Assembly: GCA_000827265.1 (NCBI GenBank)
Contig: KN834774.1
Location: forward strand, 263,173 to 296,697
Direction of reading: 5' to 3'
DNA length: 33,525 nucleotides
From: Collybiopsis luxurians FD-317 M1
Lineage: Eukaryota; Basidiomycota; Agaricomycetes; Agaricales; Omphalotaceae
This document shows positions 12,003 to 21,277 of the stretch, in pieces (within the stretch, counting starts at the first letter, position 1; the number at the start of each line of letters is the position of its first letter). The notes beneath the pieces were generated by a model. That model did no database searches. It was not told the origin of the DNA and saw nothing but the letters and a program-made list of their open reading frames with translations. A program made the translations under genes and the position numbers.

Positions 12003-12161
12003 TTTTTCGGCTCAAATATCCACTGCGTAGAACCTATATTTTAATCGAGCTCCTAACTCCGGTTCATTTGAATAGATTTTCATGATTACGCATATCACAC
12101 TGTGAAGTGAAAACTCTTTTCCTTTTCAGGGTGTATTTAAGCTTCAAGGTAATGAAAAGCT

Positions 12162-12168
12162 TATAAAC
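12162..12168 (+). promoter_or_regulatory. TATA-like box (TATAAAC) of the 12236 gene
   Basis: It lies 74 nt upstream of the ATG and is followed by a C/T-rich leader. The paralogue on the minus strand has TATAAAA 73 nt upstream of its ATG, so position and motif are conserved between the copies. Confidence 0.55.
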
Positions 12169-12235
12169 GATCTTGGATTGTGCCACCTTCCAACCCCAAA
12201 CCTGCCTAATCTCACCACAAACTTTTACTTTCCAC

Positions 12236-12908
12236 ATGGCTCCACCCTCTCCTGGAAACTACTACATTAAAAACAAGGCGTCCGGATACTTTCTGACGTC
12301 CGATGGTACAAACAAGTCGTTCACCCCTGTTCCAACCACAAAGCCCACCGGCGACCTTAGCGAGTCGGAGGTGATTTATTTGCCCAATATACTGCTCCTA
12401 TCCTTCCTGACCATTTGAGACGGGTGTAGTGCTTTAACTTGAGAAAAACGGACGGCGATCTCTATGTCATCTCATCCACGGCCACTGGTTCCAATGTGGG
12501 AAGTCCGGCCAATGTGAATGATTTTTAGTAACTCATACTAGAAGAGTTTGTAATCTTCGATTATGCTACAGGTCGCAGATGGTTCAGCCGTCATATGGAC
12601 GGTCGGCGATCAGTACTTCAAGATCACGGATGCGGGTCCCGGTGTGTTCAAGTACGATCCCGTAGTTTTTCAGGACCGCAATGCCGGTAATTGATCCTAT
12701 CATGCTTTTATGCCATTTCAGCATTCGCTTGAGTAACGAGAACCGCTTCTGGTATGATGAAGTTGCAATGCTTCAACCCTCTCGTGTGGTGAGTACAGAG
12801 CTCGAGCCCCTCCATCTTCTCATGAGTCACACCGGTTTGGTTATGTAGGTTCTCCTTAAGTCCGGTCAGACCGATGATTCTTGCTACTGGATTTTTCAGG
12901 CCGCGTGA
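12236..12908 (+). CDS. Small five-exon beta-trefoil-like protein gene, frameshifted paralogue
   Basis: Exons 12236-12370, 12430-12513, 12572-12686, 12722-12788 and 12849-12908; introns 59, 58, 35 and 60 nt. The start is MAPPSPGNYYIKNKASGYFL. Later landmarks are NLRKTDGDLYVISS, VIWTVGDQYFKITDAGPG, ENRFWYDEVAMLQPS and the C-terminus YWIFQAA. Exons 1, 2, 4 and 5 have exactly the lengths of those in the paralogue at 24128-23457 (135, 84, 67, 60 nt). Exon 3 is 115 nt against 110, which puts exon 4 one nucleotide out of frame if the homologous 35-nt intron is used. The gene is therefore either freshly broken or spliced differently. There is no signal peptide. The GxYxIxNxxSGxxL start and W-rich end resemble fungal beta-trefoil proteins (ricin-B-like lectins, mycocypin or I66-type protease inhibitors); this is inference from pattern only. 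A coding-like stretch (12909-12964) follows the TGA, so the original stop may lie further on. Confidence 0.65.
12687..12721 (+). other. 35-nt intron, position conserved with the paralogue
   Basis: Starts gtaattg and ends tttcag. The paralogue has a 35-nt intron (gtcatt to ttccag) at 23671-23637, between the same conserved segments. Flanking exon phases differ by one nucleotide between the copies. Confidence 0.6.
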
Positions 12909-13013
12909 ACGTTGGCTCCGAAGCAAGGTGTCTCGTGGACCGTCATTCTTCAGCCGACGGCGTAAGTTGTATGAAGAAGATATTCCGCTGCAAACATGGT
13001 TATCAGGATCAGT

Positions 13014-13385
13014 TTAATGAAGCTTACTGTTAATTATATGAATTTCTGATACCACCCCGAGAACACTTGAGATCTCAAGCCCTTCCTTAAAGAGTGGCAA
13101 TTGGTATCTAGTTTTCTGACTTGGTATTGGAACTGTTTGCCTGCCTGATAAGGTGTTATGCTTACGCAGAGCATGACATCTACAGCACACCTCAGTCATT
13201 ATGTGCAGAACCGAAAACATTCGGTCTGGCGGTCTGGCGGTATGGAAACGTGAAAAATAAAAATCCAGTCTAGTTTCCATGACAATCCAATATTCATCAT
13301 TCAGTTCAGCCGACATATAATCAGGTCTATGATCTAAGTTCGACATAACTGAAAGATGAACTCTGGGTGCCTTCATATATCTCAT
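13014..13385 (-). CDS. Unassigned 123-codon open frame downstream of the small gene
   Basis: An ATG-initiated frame (MRYMKAPRVHLSV...) runs from 13385 to 13014, convergent with the 12236 gene. It contains several cysteines (MTEVCCRCHALRKH) but no motif I can assign. There is no paralogue in the window and no intron or promoter evidence. Its local CpG content is moderate, unlike the decayed repeats. It may be a small gene or a chance frame. Confidence 0.2.
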   Translation of the reverse strand: MRYMKAPRVHLSVMSNLDHRPDYMSAELNDEYWIVMETRLDFYFSRFHTARPPDRMFSVLHIMTEVCCRCHALRKHNTLSGRQTVPIPSQKTRYQLPLFKEGLEISSVLGVVSEIHIINSKLH

Positions 13386-14149
13386 TCAACATACTGTTTT
13401 TCAGAGGTCCATTCAATTGAGCCGAATATTTTCCACTTCCGGTGTGAATATTACTCACCCGGCCGATAACTCAAATATAGATTCAACTAACATGCCGAAG
13501 TGAAGAATACTGGCAGACCTTATAGCCTTTATTAACAGCGACATGAGGGACTGTGCACAAGCAACTCCTGAGTGTCTTTTGTCTCGATATATTCATGTTT
13601 ACTTTTGACGTTAACGGTGAATTGTAGTTCCCTTGACTGTTGGTTTTTAGTATGCAGTGATGGAACACCAGTGATCTTACTGCATTGGAGGATAAGATGA
13701 ACTACTCTGTTCCAACTCTGGTCTATACAAGTCTTATCGGTTATATTGGTATTGTTGAATACAGATCATTTTATTGACTCTGGACTCCAGAAAAAGTAAT
13801 TATACTGTCTATCATCAGGACATAAACTGCAACTCAGACCCTTTGATATGCTTGCTCCGGGACCAGGTTGCTGATAGTACTAGATGAGCGCAGAGGCTAT
13901 GATGTAATCAATTTTCTATACAAACTCTATTACATCATAGGCTTCGAGATGTTTTGTTTGCTTGCCCAGTGGGATACTTACGGATACTGGTGCTGTAATC
14001 TAGCAATCAAAAGAGCATAGGCAAATGAGATCAGTCAACCAGACAAGAGTGCAGGGATCGGAAGTGGGGCGATGGTAAAAGACAAGCTGCACAATATGAT
14101 TGCTTTCCGCGAGTAAATCCAGAAAGGACAAACGTAATCACTTCAAAGT
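13386..14149. other. Intergenic, no gene recognised
   Basis: No supported gene. A 60-codon open frame on the minus strand (13668-13483) has no recognisable features. A direct repeat of tatgatgtaatca/tacatcatagg type forms a small inverted pair at about 13898-13943. Confidence 0.35.
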
Positions 14150-14619
14150 GAGTGTGCGCAAAGTAACTTTTCAAGTAACTTTTTTAATTTATTCAAGTTG
14201 CTTGAAAGTTACATGCAAGTAACTTTTTTTCCCATGCTTGACAGGTTAACTTGCCGAGTCTCGGCAAATGGAACTCTCATTAAAACTTCGTTCCGACTCA
14301 TTTGACTTACTATTAAAGCTTCTTGGTTGAGGATACTGGTGAATGATAACATTATATAAGTGCCCTAAGTGAGTCAGATGCTTGCAGCTGCCGAGACTGC
14401 TATTCAATCCATGTCCTTAAGCTTGATCATCTAACCGGAATGCACATGGCCTAAGACTTAAAACTTCAATGTACCCTGTAAATTCTGAGGTCTATTCAAG
14501 TATTACATTCACATGAGTACACTGATTTGAAGCTATTTACATACAAGTGTGTCAAAAGCAAAGGAAAAGCTCAAATAATTAAAAATAAGTAATTAAAACT
14601 GCCCATAACTACATAATTA

Positions 14620-15310
14620 ATTTATAGAGTCTGTAGGTGATAGTGAGCCTCCACCCAAGTATCTAAAGACCTGAGTGGAAGGGAAAAAAGGAAACCAAAG
14701 ATACTAAAATTGCTGCTTCATTAACTACTTATGGCACTCTTTATCTTTACCCTTTTCCGCTGCATTTGATTATTTCCCTTGAGCTCATGACCATTGGAAA
14801 TGCCCCCATATCATTCCTTCTTGAATATGTTTCTAACATGGTTTTTACTGATCTTACAAGCTACAATGAGGGCACGGATAGTGCACACAAGGCAACTCAA
14901 ACATACAGTGACCACAGCAATGGTACAGAAATATTGGAAGTGTCAAGAGTCAGCTATTGTTACAAGAGGTTAACTTAACATGTACTATAGGTCAGACTAA
15001 ATACCATGATGTGTAAAATTTTACTCATTGTTGCATACTCAATTGTGATTCCAATATAATATGTCAAAATATGTAGATACAAATACTCAGAAGCATACAA
15101 GATCATGTGAACAGCTCAGTGTACCTGTCAAACTATGTAAATATGGGTTTAGATAGTATATAGTACATAGCTAGATGTGCATTTAGTTGTAACAACTTAC
15201 CCTCAGAAGCACACATGAAAGTGTGGACTTTGAGGGCTACAAATGTATATTGGTACATTAAATAATGTTCATAGGTAATGTAGATCTTCCACCTGAGTAC
15301 CTGCAAACAT
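14620..15310. repeat. Imperfect ~50-bp direct repeat inside Mutator-like copy 2
   Basis: The segment at about 14632-14682 (taggtgatagtgagcctcca...) is repeated at about 15271-15321 (taggtaatgtagatcttcca...). On the minus strand each is preceded by a pyrimidine-rich tract ending in CAG followed by GT, like an intron acceptor. This could be an old duplicated exon or a repeat within the element. Confidence 0.3.
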
Positions 15311-15420
15311 GAGCAGAAGCAAATGGAAATTAGAGTATACAAGGAAAAATTAAAGAAATATCCTTAACATAATGCTATTTTATGGGCAGGTTACAGTTTA
15401 CAAACAGACTTGATTATCTT

Positions 15421-16275
15421 CATCAGGAAAATGACCTAAAGCCCAGGCAAATATTGAAAGCCTGGGGGAGCCAAATCCTAGGCTCTCTGAGAGATATCTG
15501 AGATATCCCTAGGAGTCCCTGAGGGCTTCCTGAGGGCACTCTGGGGATCCCTGGGGATCTCTGGGACACAGATATTTTAAATAATACATATAACACAAAA
15601 TTGTATTTCAAATATATAGCTGTGTAATAGTATTGTATAAATCCACAATAAAAACATTTATTTGGCTGCAGATCCATACAGGTTTGAGCTTTCAAAATAA
15701 ATCACATGATGTGCTCACCGTGAATTGTCTACAATCAAAATACTTTTCCCATGATCAAAATATGTTCACCCTTATTATAACTAATAGTATCCACACTATA
15801 TATGTATTTATAGGTTCTGTACTATACTGATATACTGTACTCGAGTATGTTAGGTTATTATAAAGCTTAAACTACTATACAGTACTATATAATAGTGTAC
15901 AATTATGTATAATAACTGATAATAATCTGTAGATATAGTAGTTGAATACAGAAAGTTGAGTTAAATACAATATGAGATAGAGTAGAATAATATATAGAAT
16001 GAGGTATAGTAGAGTAAGAATAGAAAGAGATGAGAATATACAATATTATTTTGCATTCACATTTTAGAGCCCTCAGGATGCCCCAGGGATCTCCAGGGAA
16101 GCCTCAGGGATCCTCAGGGACCCTCAGGCAATCTGAGAGTGCTCAGGAATTGGGGGGTGTCCCTTGGCATCCTGGGTAGCCTAGACAACCTAGGACCCCT
16201 GAGAAGCCTTGAGAAGCCTTAGGCCATCAGATAACAACCCATATGAGCCTGGGCTATAGGACCTTTTTCCTGATG
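15421..16275 (+). mobile_element. CATCWGG-TIR element, copy A (855 bp)
   Basis: Terminal inverted repeats of about 28 bp: CATCAGGAAAATGACCTAAA at the left, and CATCAGGAAAAAGGTCCTAT when the right end is read inward; both continue into AGCCCAGGC. The ~130 bp next to each end is GC-rich and packed with CTCAGGG/CCTGAGG-type heptamers (15455-15565 and 16070-16250). The core is very AT-rich and non-coding. The bases TT flank both ends, a possible 2-bp duplication. The core (for example aaatcacatgatg, tgtctacaatcaaaa, tactgtactcgagtatg) is shared with 26567-27467 and 33104-33525. Non-autonomous; superfamily not identified. Confidence 0.8.
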
Positions 16276-16623
16276 TTCTAATCCTCTCCTTTTTGGAGTC
16301 ACGCATTCCTGTCATAAAGATCTGTCCTACTTTAACCAGCTGCTATTTCCTCTCTCTGCTGCCTCCACTGGTGCTCAGTATAAACAAATGTGCACGATGA
16401 TGCATTACAAGAAAAGGCCATTTGGAAGGAGGAGATACAAATTGCATTATCTAATACAACAACAGGCCCGTCTCCAAAAAAACACATGCAACAGAACCCA
16501 TTTAGATTGCAAATAGCAGGGTTTAGTCAGCATCCAGAATGCTGTCATCTACCCTAGCAAATTGGGGACTCTGCCTGGTAAAAAATGCAGTGACCCTGCC
16601 AATGGACACTGATAGATTCAACA

Positions 16624-16878
16624 ATGTTGGTTGGTAACTTACAGCCAGAGCACTTTAAGCTCTGTGAGTACTTGACCTCTAATCCAATTCAGTCTCTGTT
16701 AATCTGTTACTGGGACTCCATCATAGAACCTGTCGTTCACAGAGATATGAGCAACAATGAGCTCAGAGAGACTTACATTGGTAGCAAGCACTCAAAGTCT
16801 CATTGGGCTCCCTTAGTACACTCACTATTTGGCTTGGATCCCTATGTACTACCTTCCATGGTGACCAATAATTGTTAA
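16624..16878 (+). other. 84-codon open frame inside Mutator-like copy 2, unassigned
   Basis: The frame starts MLVGNLQPEHFKLCEYL and ends just inside the right terminal repeat. Composition is protein-like (D, E, H, W and Y spread evenly), and it could be a fragment captured or encoded by the element. No family recognised. It may equally be a chance frame in CpG-poor DNA. Confidence 0.2.
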
Positions 16879-16945
16879 ATGCGCTGAAAGCAAGTTTTAA
16901 TGAGAACAACACTCGGCAAGTTAGCTGTCAAGTGTGGGAAAAAAA

Positions 16946-16973
16946 AAGTTACTTTGTCGCGACAAAGTAACTT
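16946..16973. repeat. 28-bp perfect palindrome in the element's right terminal repeat
   Basis: Perfectly self-complementary around the centre TCGCGA, with arms AAGTTACTTTG and CAAAGTAACTT. The truncated copy has a decayed version near 22323-22350 (tttgttgtgacaaa at the centre), consistent with C-to-T loss of the central CpGs. Confidence 0.85.
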
Positions 16974-17049
16974 AAAGTTACTTTTGTAAGGCCAAGTTAG
17001 CGGAGTTTCAATTCTCCAAGTAACTTTGTCAACACCCCACCTGACCATG

Positions 17050-17120
17050 CTGGCACTCGTTACGCACTTGCCCGCACTTGCTCGCACTTGCTCGTATTTA
17101 CTCGCACTTCCCCTCACATG
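17050..17120 (+). repeat. Decamer minisatellite (CTCGCACTTG-type)
   Basis: About seven tandem, imperfect copies of a 10-bp unit of the form cgcacttgct start just outside the right end of the Mutator-like element. Variants include cgtatttact and ctcacatgct. The array is CpG-rich. A second short tandem of gtgaccgagtg type follows at about 17290-17325. Confidence 0.75.
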
Positions 17121-17529
17121 CTCGCTCAAATTACTAACCCCGTTTCTGTCCTGGTGCAAGCCGTAAAAAATTAGATAGTTCCCACAGTGCCAGATGCGAG
17201 GCTGTTGCTTCAAGTTGTCTGGGGCATTGAAAAGTGTTCGTGCCAAGGGATTGGGCAAGGGGCATGAGTCACCCAAGCATAAATGTGAGTGTGACCGAGT
17301 GTGTGACCGAGTGGGACCGACCAGAATATTCTTAAACCTCATTTACAATTATTGGTAACATGGGACTTGCGCCTGGAGTCAATCTCGTCCTTTTCAAGGT
17401 TATGTCCACTCTCAATCTAAGACCCCCCATGATTCTCTTGATCGACTGCATCCAACCCGCGACGAAAACCCTGCCCGCACAAAGTTTATGGAAGCTCTCA
17501 CACTGATAACAATAAACGCTTGGAAGGTT

Positions 17530-17610
17530 GGGTTAGGTTGGTTAGGGTTTTTGCACGCCGCTGGCATGCCCGGTTAGCTGGTTAGGGTTAGTTAGCGATT
17601 AGGACGGGGG
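17530..17610 (+). repeat. Telomere-like GGTTA/TTAGGG-rich patch
   Basis: Interspersed copies of gggtta, ggttagggtt and ttagggttagttag lie at about 17530-17555 and 17575-17605, separated by a CpG-rich spacer. TTAGGG is the usual fungal telomere unit, but the copies are few and degenerate. This could be an interstitial telomere-like trace or a chance simple sequence. Confidence 0.4.
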
Positions 17611-17612
17611 TT

Positions 17613-17629
17613 TGGGGGCAGAGCCCCCA
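17613..17629. repeat. Strong GC hairpin TGGGGGC-AGA-GCCCCCA
   Basis: A 7-bp perfect stem with a 3-nt loop. It lies directly after the telomere-like patch and has no U-tract after it. GGGGGC..GCCCCC hairpins often occur in fungal repeats. The sequence does not show a Helitron CTRR end. Confidence 0.6.
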
Positions 17630-18760
17630 TTGTTAGGGCTCGGGGTTGAGGATATTGAAAAAAAATTCTAAGTTCATATTCACATGCTATTGTAGGTAAG
17701 CCTGATATGGTCGAGATAAGATTGAGAAGCTTATGTAAGGCTTGTGCGGGCAGGATATCCGCCAACGACAAGGACCCAGGGGGTTCGTCTTCAATTTTTG
17801 GACAAGATGTGTACAGGGAGGTACAGACGCAAGAGAATGGAAAGGAATTTTGGGGGGTACAGCTGCAAGAAAAATGGGAATCGGGGAGGCGAAACAGAAA
17901 CTGCAGAGAACGAGTGTACTGTGTGCACAAGGGGTGGGCGACAATGAAACGCTAGTACGAAGAGTGGAAAAGAAAAAGCGAAGGAAAAATTTTTACTACT
18001 CTAAATTACTACTGGCATCCGACGTGGGATATCAACATGGCGTTTTCACAAGAAAGGTAGCGACAGCGTAATAGAAAGCGTCTTTTACCTATTCTGACGA
18101 AACGGACAAACGGCGCAGAGCCGTTCAGACTTCGAGTGGCTGTTTTTAAGTCCTTTATCTTATCTGCCTGCTATGTTGTTCATCTCACAAGATCGAGGTT
18201 TGGAGAAGCATATGGTGCTGCTCTGGACAGGGTTTCGTTGAGGAGATTGATAGTACCTTGTGCTTTCTTCGCTGTTTCAATTAGGATTCCCTTTCCTACC
18301 ACCATCATCCGAAACCCTCGACGCCAATCCAGCCTCTTCCAGCCATAGTTTCCGCTCTAAATTGGGCACGAATGTTAATAACTGCATACCGAAGGTTTTT
18401 ACTTTCTAAATTTGGCTCTTTTTGCGTTCTGTTATTCTGCTACTCTATTTTTACCGCCGTCGTGAGCGACTTTTTGCCTAAGCCACCCATTCCCACACCT
18501 CATCGCCACGTCGATCCGCGCGCTCAAAGGTACCACTTTCCTTGCGCTTTAGCGGGCAGTTTTTAAAAGTGGGCTGTCGTCAGGGCGGGGAGATCTACAA
18601 CAGCGATGCCGTGCGTCAGTTGCGAGCTCGTCTCCTCCTTCTGCGGCAGTCCCGGGGACGATGGTGCATGGGTCAGCACCAGGATAATCTCTGGAAACCG
18701 GTGTTCAGATCGTGAACCATGCCGTGTAATAGACCTTCCTTCCTTCCCTTGCCGACACGC
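17630..18760. other. CpG-rich stretch without an assigned gene
   Basis: CpG is frequent (18 CpG in 18481-18660), unlike the repeats around it, so this DNA has escaped the decay seen elsewhere and may hold a gene. Several overlapping open frames exist (for example 17742-18071 and 18136-18348 on the plus strand, 17930-17592 and 18853-18563 on the minus strand). None has a motif I recognise, so I do not call one. Confidence 0.4.
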
Positions 18761-18765
18761 AGGAG

Positions 18766-18960
18766 GACTGATCCATTGGTCCTGCAGTGGGAAAGACAGC
18801 CTTGGCGTGGATAGGGTGCTGCACGGCTGAGGGCTATTTCGCTTGACGACCACAGGTAGGTAGACCCGGGATTCCTGTGGAGGAAAGACTGCTGAGCGGC
18901 CAGTTCACTTGACAACCACAGGTGGGCTGACCCATGAGTCCTGTAGTGGAAACGGCCTCA
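18766..18960 (+). repeat. Three imperfect ~67-bp tandem units with hairpin cores
   Basis: Units of the form ttgac(g/a)accacaggt..gacc....tcctgt.gtgga start at about 18843 and 18910, 67 bp apart, with a more diverged unit before them (ggaggactgatccattggtcctgcagtggg). Each unit contains a self-complementary core (ccacagg ... cctgtgg; aggac ... gtcct). Confidence 0.55.
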
Positions 18961-19130
18961 GCGAGGTGCGTACGGTGTCACAACGAGCTACTCACCGCAC
19001 ATATTAGCCTTGCGTAAACAACAGTTTATGCTCGAACAATCTGGTCTAGCAAAGGCCCAAGGCAACCTTAAAGCTGTTTCTTTATTCTGATTGCGGTGCT
19101 CCCATGGTCGGGCCTTCGGTCAAGAAATTA

Positions 19131-19352
19131 GAACTTGACGCAAAGTGGGCCAACGCTAACGCGTGGCGGAACTCGTGCCCTTTTCAGTAATTGGAACAAA
19201 TTAAATACCTCGCGGATCTTGGATCAAATAATGAAAACTAACCAAAAATTGTATAAATTGCATAAATCAGATCAATTCAAAATTGCCTGCTTTGGATCAG
19301 GCACAGAATCGTTAGAGCAGAAACTCAGCATTCCATTCCATGCACTTGTAAA
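19131..19352 (+). repeat. Cassette A, copy 1 (~215 bp)
   Basis: It matches 25264-25475: ccaacgctaacgcgtggcgg, actcgtgcccttttcag, tcaattcaaaattgcctgc and ggatcaggcacagaatc are shared. Here it precedes the duplicated block at 19356. In the other copy it lies inside the block. No open frame or clear terminal repeat. Confidence 0.8.
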
Positions 19353-19355
19353 TAG

Positions 19356-20440
19356 AGGACAGATAAGAAATTGCTCCACTGATGCGCCATCATTTGGGTG
19401 CCGACGTTCTGGTTTGATTTTAGGGTGGTGAATGTCGATTCCTCAGAACAGCATGTCGACGGTCAGGACCTCTATCTTCATTTATTCATGCTTCCATTCA
19501 TCAATATTCCTTGACATTGACATTGACAAATGGTTGAACCCTCGAATACCTCATGTTTGTGAAATCGATGGATTATCGAAGTGATTTTCTCAGGTATTCA
19601 ATATCCCCTTTACTTTATGTGTTTCGATCTCGCTGTATCTTCTGCTCATATGCGACAGATTAGGTTGAATGTGAAAACTGAAATGACCCGGTATAAGACT
19701 AACCTTAACAAAAGATATTCAAATCGATGGATTCAATGCCACGGTAGCCGTGTTAGCTTATCGCTGCTGCAGCGTGTTGTCATATTTCTTCATCGGTGCA
19801 AAAAACAACTGAGACATCGAATTTGGATACGAGGGGGTAGGGTGCTATTCTCCGATTTCTTACTGTTCCAAAATATTATTACTCACCGATTCCTTACCGA
19901 TTCGTACTGCAACGTAAGGTGCTGCAAGCTGCCAAAAGAGGAAAGGCAGGGTATGGTGGGTGGAAGTCTGGTCCGTGTGCCCCTCAGGATGGCTTAATAC
20001 TTTTCTCAGACATCTATACCCACCCAGCATTACACTGCATACATCGCGTCCACTTGCGCTTTAAATTTGTATGCCCCTAATGGTTTGGCACTCTCCTCAA
20101 ACATCTACACCCGCCCAATATTACTCCGCCTACATCGCGTCAACTTGCAGTATGAGTTGAGAAGAGATCGGTGAATGGTAACCCCGCCGCCATGCTTCAA
20201 AATTCTATGTGTCCAACTATGGATCGATTTATGAAGAAATCGATAATTATAGATAGATAGATAGGTTAATATTACGCAGCATGGCCCGCAATAGGAACAA
20301 CGGAAACGGGCGAGGTAGAATGAAATTACTTGTAGCCAAAAGTAAAAGTTCCGCGGCACACGAGGAAAGTTTCCATTCGTCACATCATGTCTTTCTTTTT
20401 CTGTAGCCCGGCACCTAAACTAAAAAGTACACAGCACATG
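19356..20440 (+). repeat. Duplicated ~1.1-kb block, copy 1
   Basis: Direct-orientation partner of 24377-25704. Landmarks are gaaattgctccactgatgcg, gccgacgttctggtttgatt, ccttgacattgacattgaca, tgcaaaaaacaactgagac, actgccaaaaga-type sequence, gagttgagaagagatcggtg and gaggtagaatgaaattac. Relative to copy 2 it has about 36 extra bp near 19850-19885, lacks a segment near 20062, and lacks cassette A between gcttca and attctatgtg. An internal tandem unit (acatctacacccgcccaata) is partly doubled. A (GATA) microsatellite lies at about 20246-20261. No coding sequence recognised. Confidence 0.85.
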
Positions 20441-21189
20441 TAACCTGGTAATCAAGCCTCACATAAAACCCCTTTTCCTGGGAAACTTGAACTTGAGTTT
20501 CTTTAAAAAATACAATAAGAGATGCATACCAGCAATTATGTTTGAATGGGGATTGAACTAATTAATGTATAATCCAAACACTAGGTTATATCTTGATTTA
20601 AGATAATCTTGTAAATCTTTCCAAGATGGGCTGTCTTCGAAGTCATGCATAGTTGCTCCAAGAGGAGCTGGACTATGTAGAAATGCAGACTCTGAATAAT
20701 CCTCAATGACCCTTCGATTCAGAAAAAAGAAAGCCAAGACTCAAAATCTTGGCTACTATAAAGAGATTTTGGGACCCATTTGAATGCTTTCCCAGATCTT
20801 TGAAGATGCCAAAGGCAAGTATTGCATGGGCATGCCTGGGATGTTTCCTTCCAGTCACAATGGGTAGGAAAGGGAGCAGTATTGAACTGTTTATAACAGA
20901 CTGGACAACAAATTGTGTGAATAATTGTTGGGTTGATACCTGTGATCCAGATTACATACCAGCAGCATAATCTGGACTGTTATTGTTATTTATACTGCCA
21001 AGTGACTGCTATTGGTTTTGCATCCCGTGTTATGTGATTAGAAGTCTACTACTTGTATTACACTATTACACTACTGCTTGCATGCATCCTGACTCATACA
21101 TACTGTGCAAAATTACTCACTCTGCTTGCGGATTCATACTGAATTGGTAGTGAGATAGGTATTTGAGCTCAATATACATTCCACTCATC
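20441..21189. other. Intergenic, no gene recognised
   Basis: Mostly AT-rich and CpG-poor. An open frame at 20749-20970 (+), with ACLGCFLPVTMGRKGSS and a cysteine-containing C-terminus, may be a decayed exon, but I cannot assign it. The left limit of the truncated Mutator-like copy is near 21190. Confidence 0.35.
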
Positions 21190-21269
21190 TAGCAAACATT
21201 CATATGCAACCCCAACTGGAGAGTATGGCATTCTTGTACTATCTTGCCAGCTCAGACAGTGCATATTTC

Positions 21270-21277
21270 AGTTCTTT
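21270..21277 (+). repeat. Left 8-bp target duplication AGTTCTTT
   Basis: Abuts the left end of the MITE and is repeated exactly at 21761-21768. The uninterrupted homologue carries a single copy (complement AAAGAACT at 6861-6868). Confidence 0.9.

Larger units (their letters stand above)
14150..17037 (-). mobile_element. Non-autonomous Mutator-like element, copy 2, with nested insertion
   Basis: The left end begins GAGTGTGCGCAAAGTAACTT, matching the right end of the 5990-8026 copy. The right end closes with the inverted AGGTGTTGACAAAG-type terminus (about 17024-17037). The element therefore has the same asymmetric pair of ends in the opposite orientation. The left ~300 bp (14150-14460) aligns with the complement of about 7725-8026, including the ccgactcatt and ctgccgagactgct segments. 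The TIR element at 15421-16275 (855 bp) lies inside; removing it leaves 2,033 bp, against 2,037 bp for copy 1. Most of the interior could not be aligned by eye with copy 1. I found no clean 9-bp duplication (cttcaaagt on the left, cacctgacc on the right), so the copy is older or rearranged. Confidence 0.65.

Noticed and set aside
15423..15695. 90-codon open frame on the minus strand
   Set aside because: Lies entirely within the terminal and subterminal region of the TIR element; the P/S/G-rich peptide is the translation of heptamer repeats.
16875..17342. 155-codon open frame on the minus strand
   Set aside because: Runs through the Mutator-like terminal repeat, its palindrome and the decamer minisatellite; these explain its RxSxSK-type repetition.
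17530..17605. True telomere array
   Set aside because: Only a few degenerate TTAGGG/GGTTA units, flanked on both sides by unique sequence.
17613..17629. Helitron 3' hairpin
   Set aside because: No CTRR terminus within about 12 nt after the stem and no rep/helicase sequence in the window.
18563..18853. 96-codon minus-strand frame in CpG-rich DNA
   Set aside because: CpG-rich DNA with few stops yields frames on both strands; overlapping frames exist on the opposite strand and none shows a motif.
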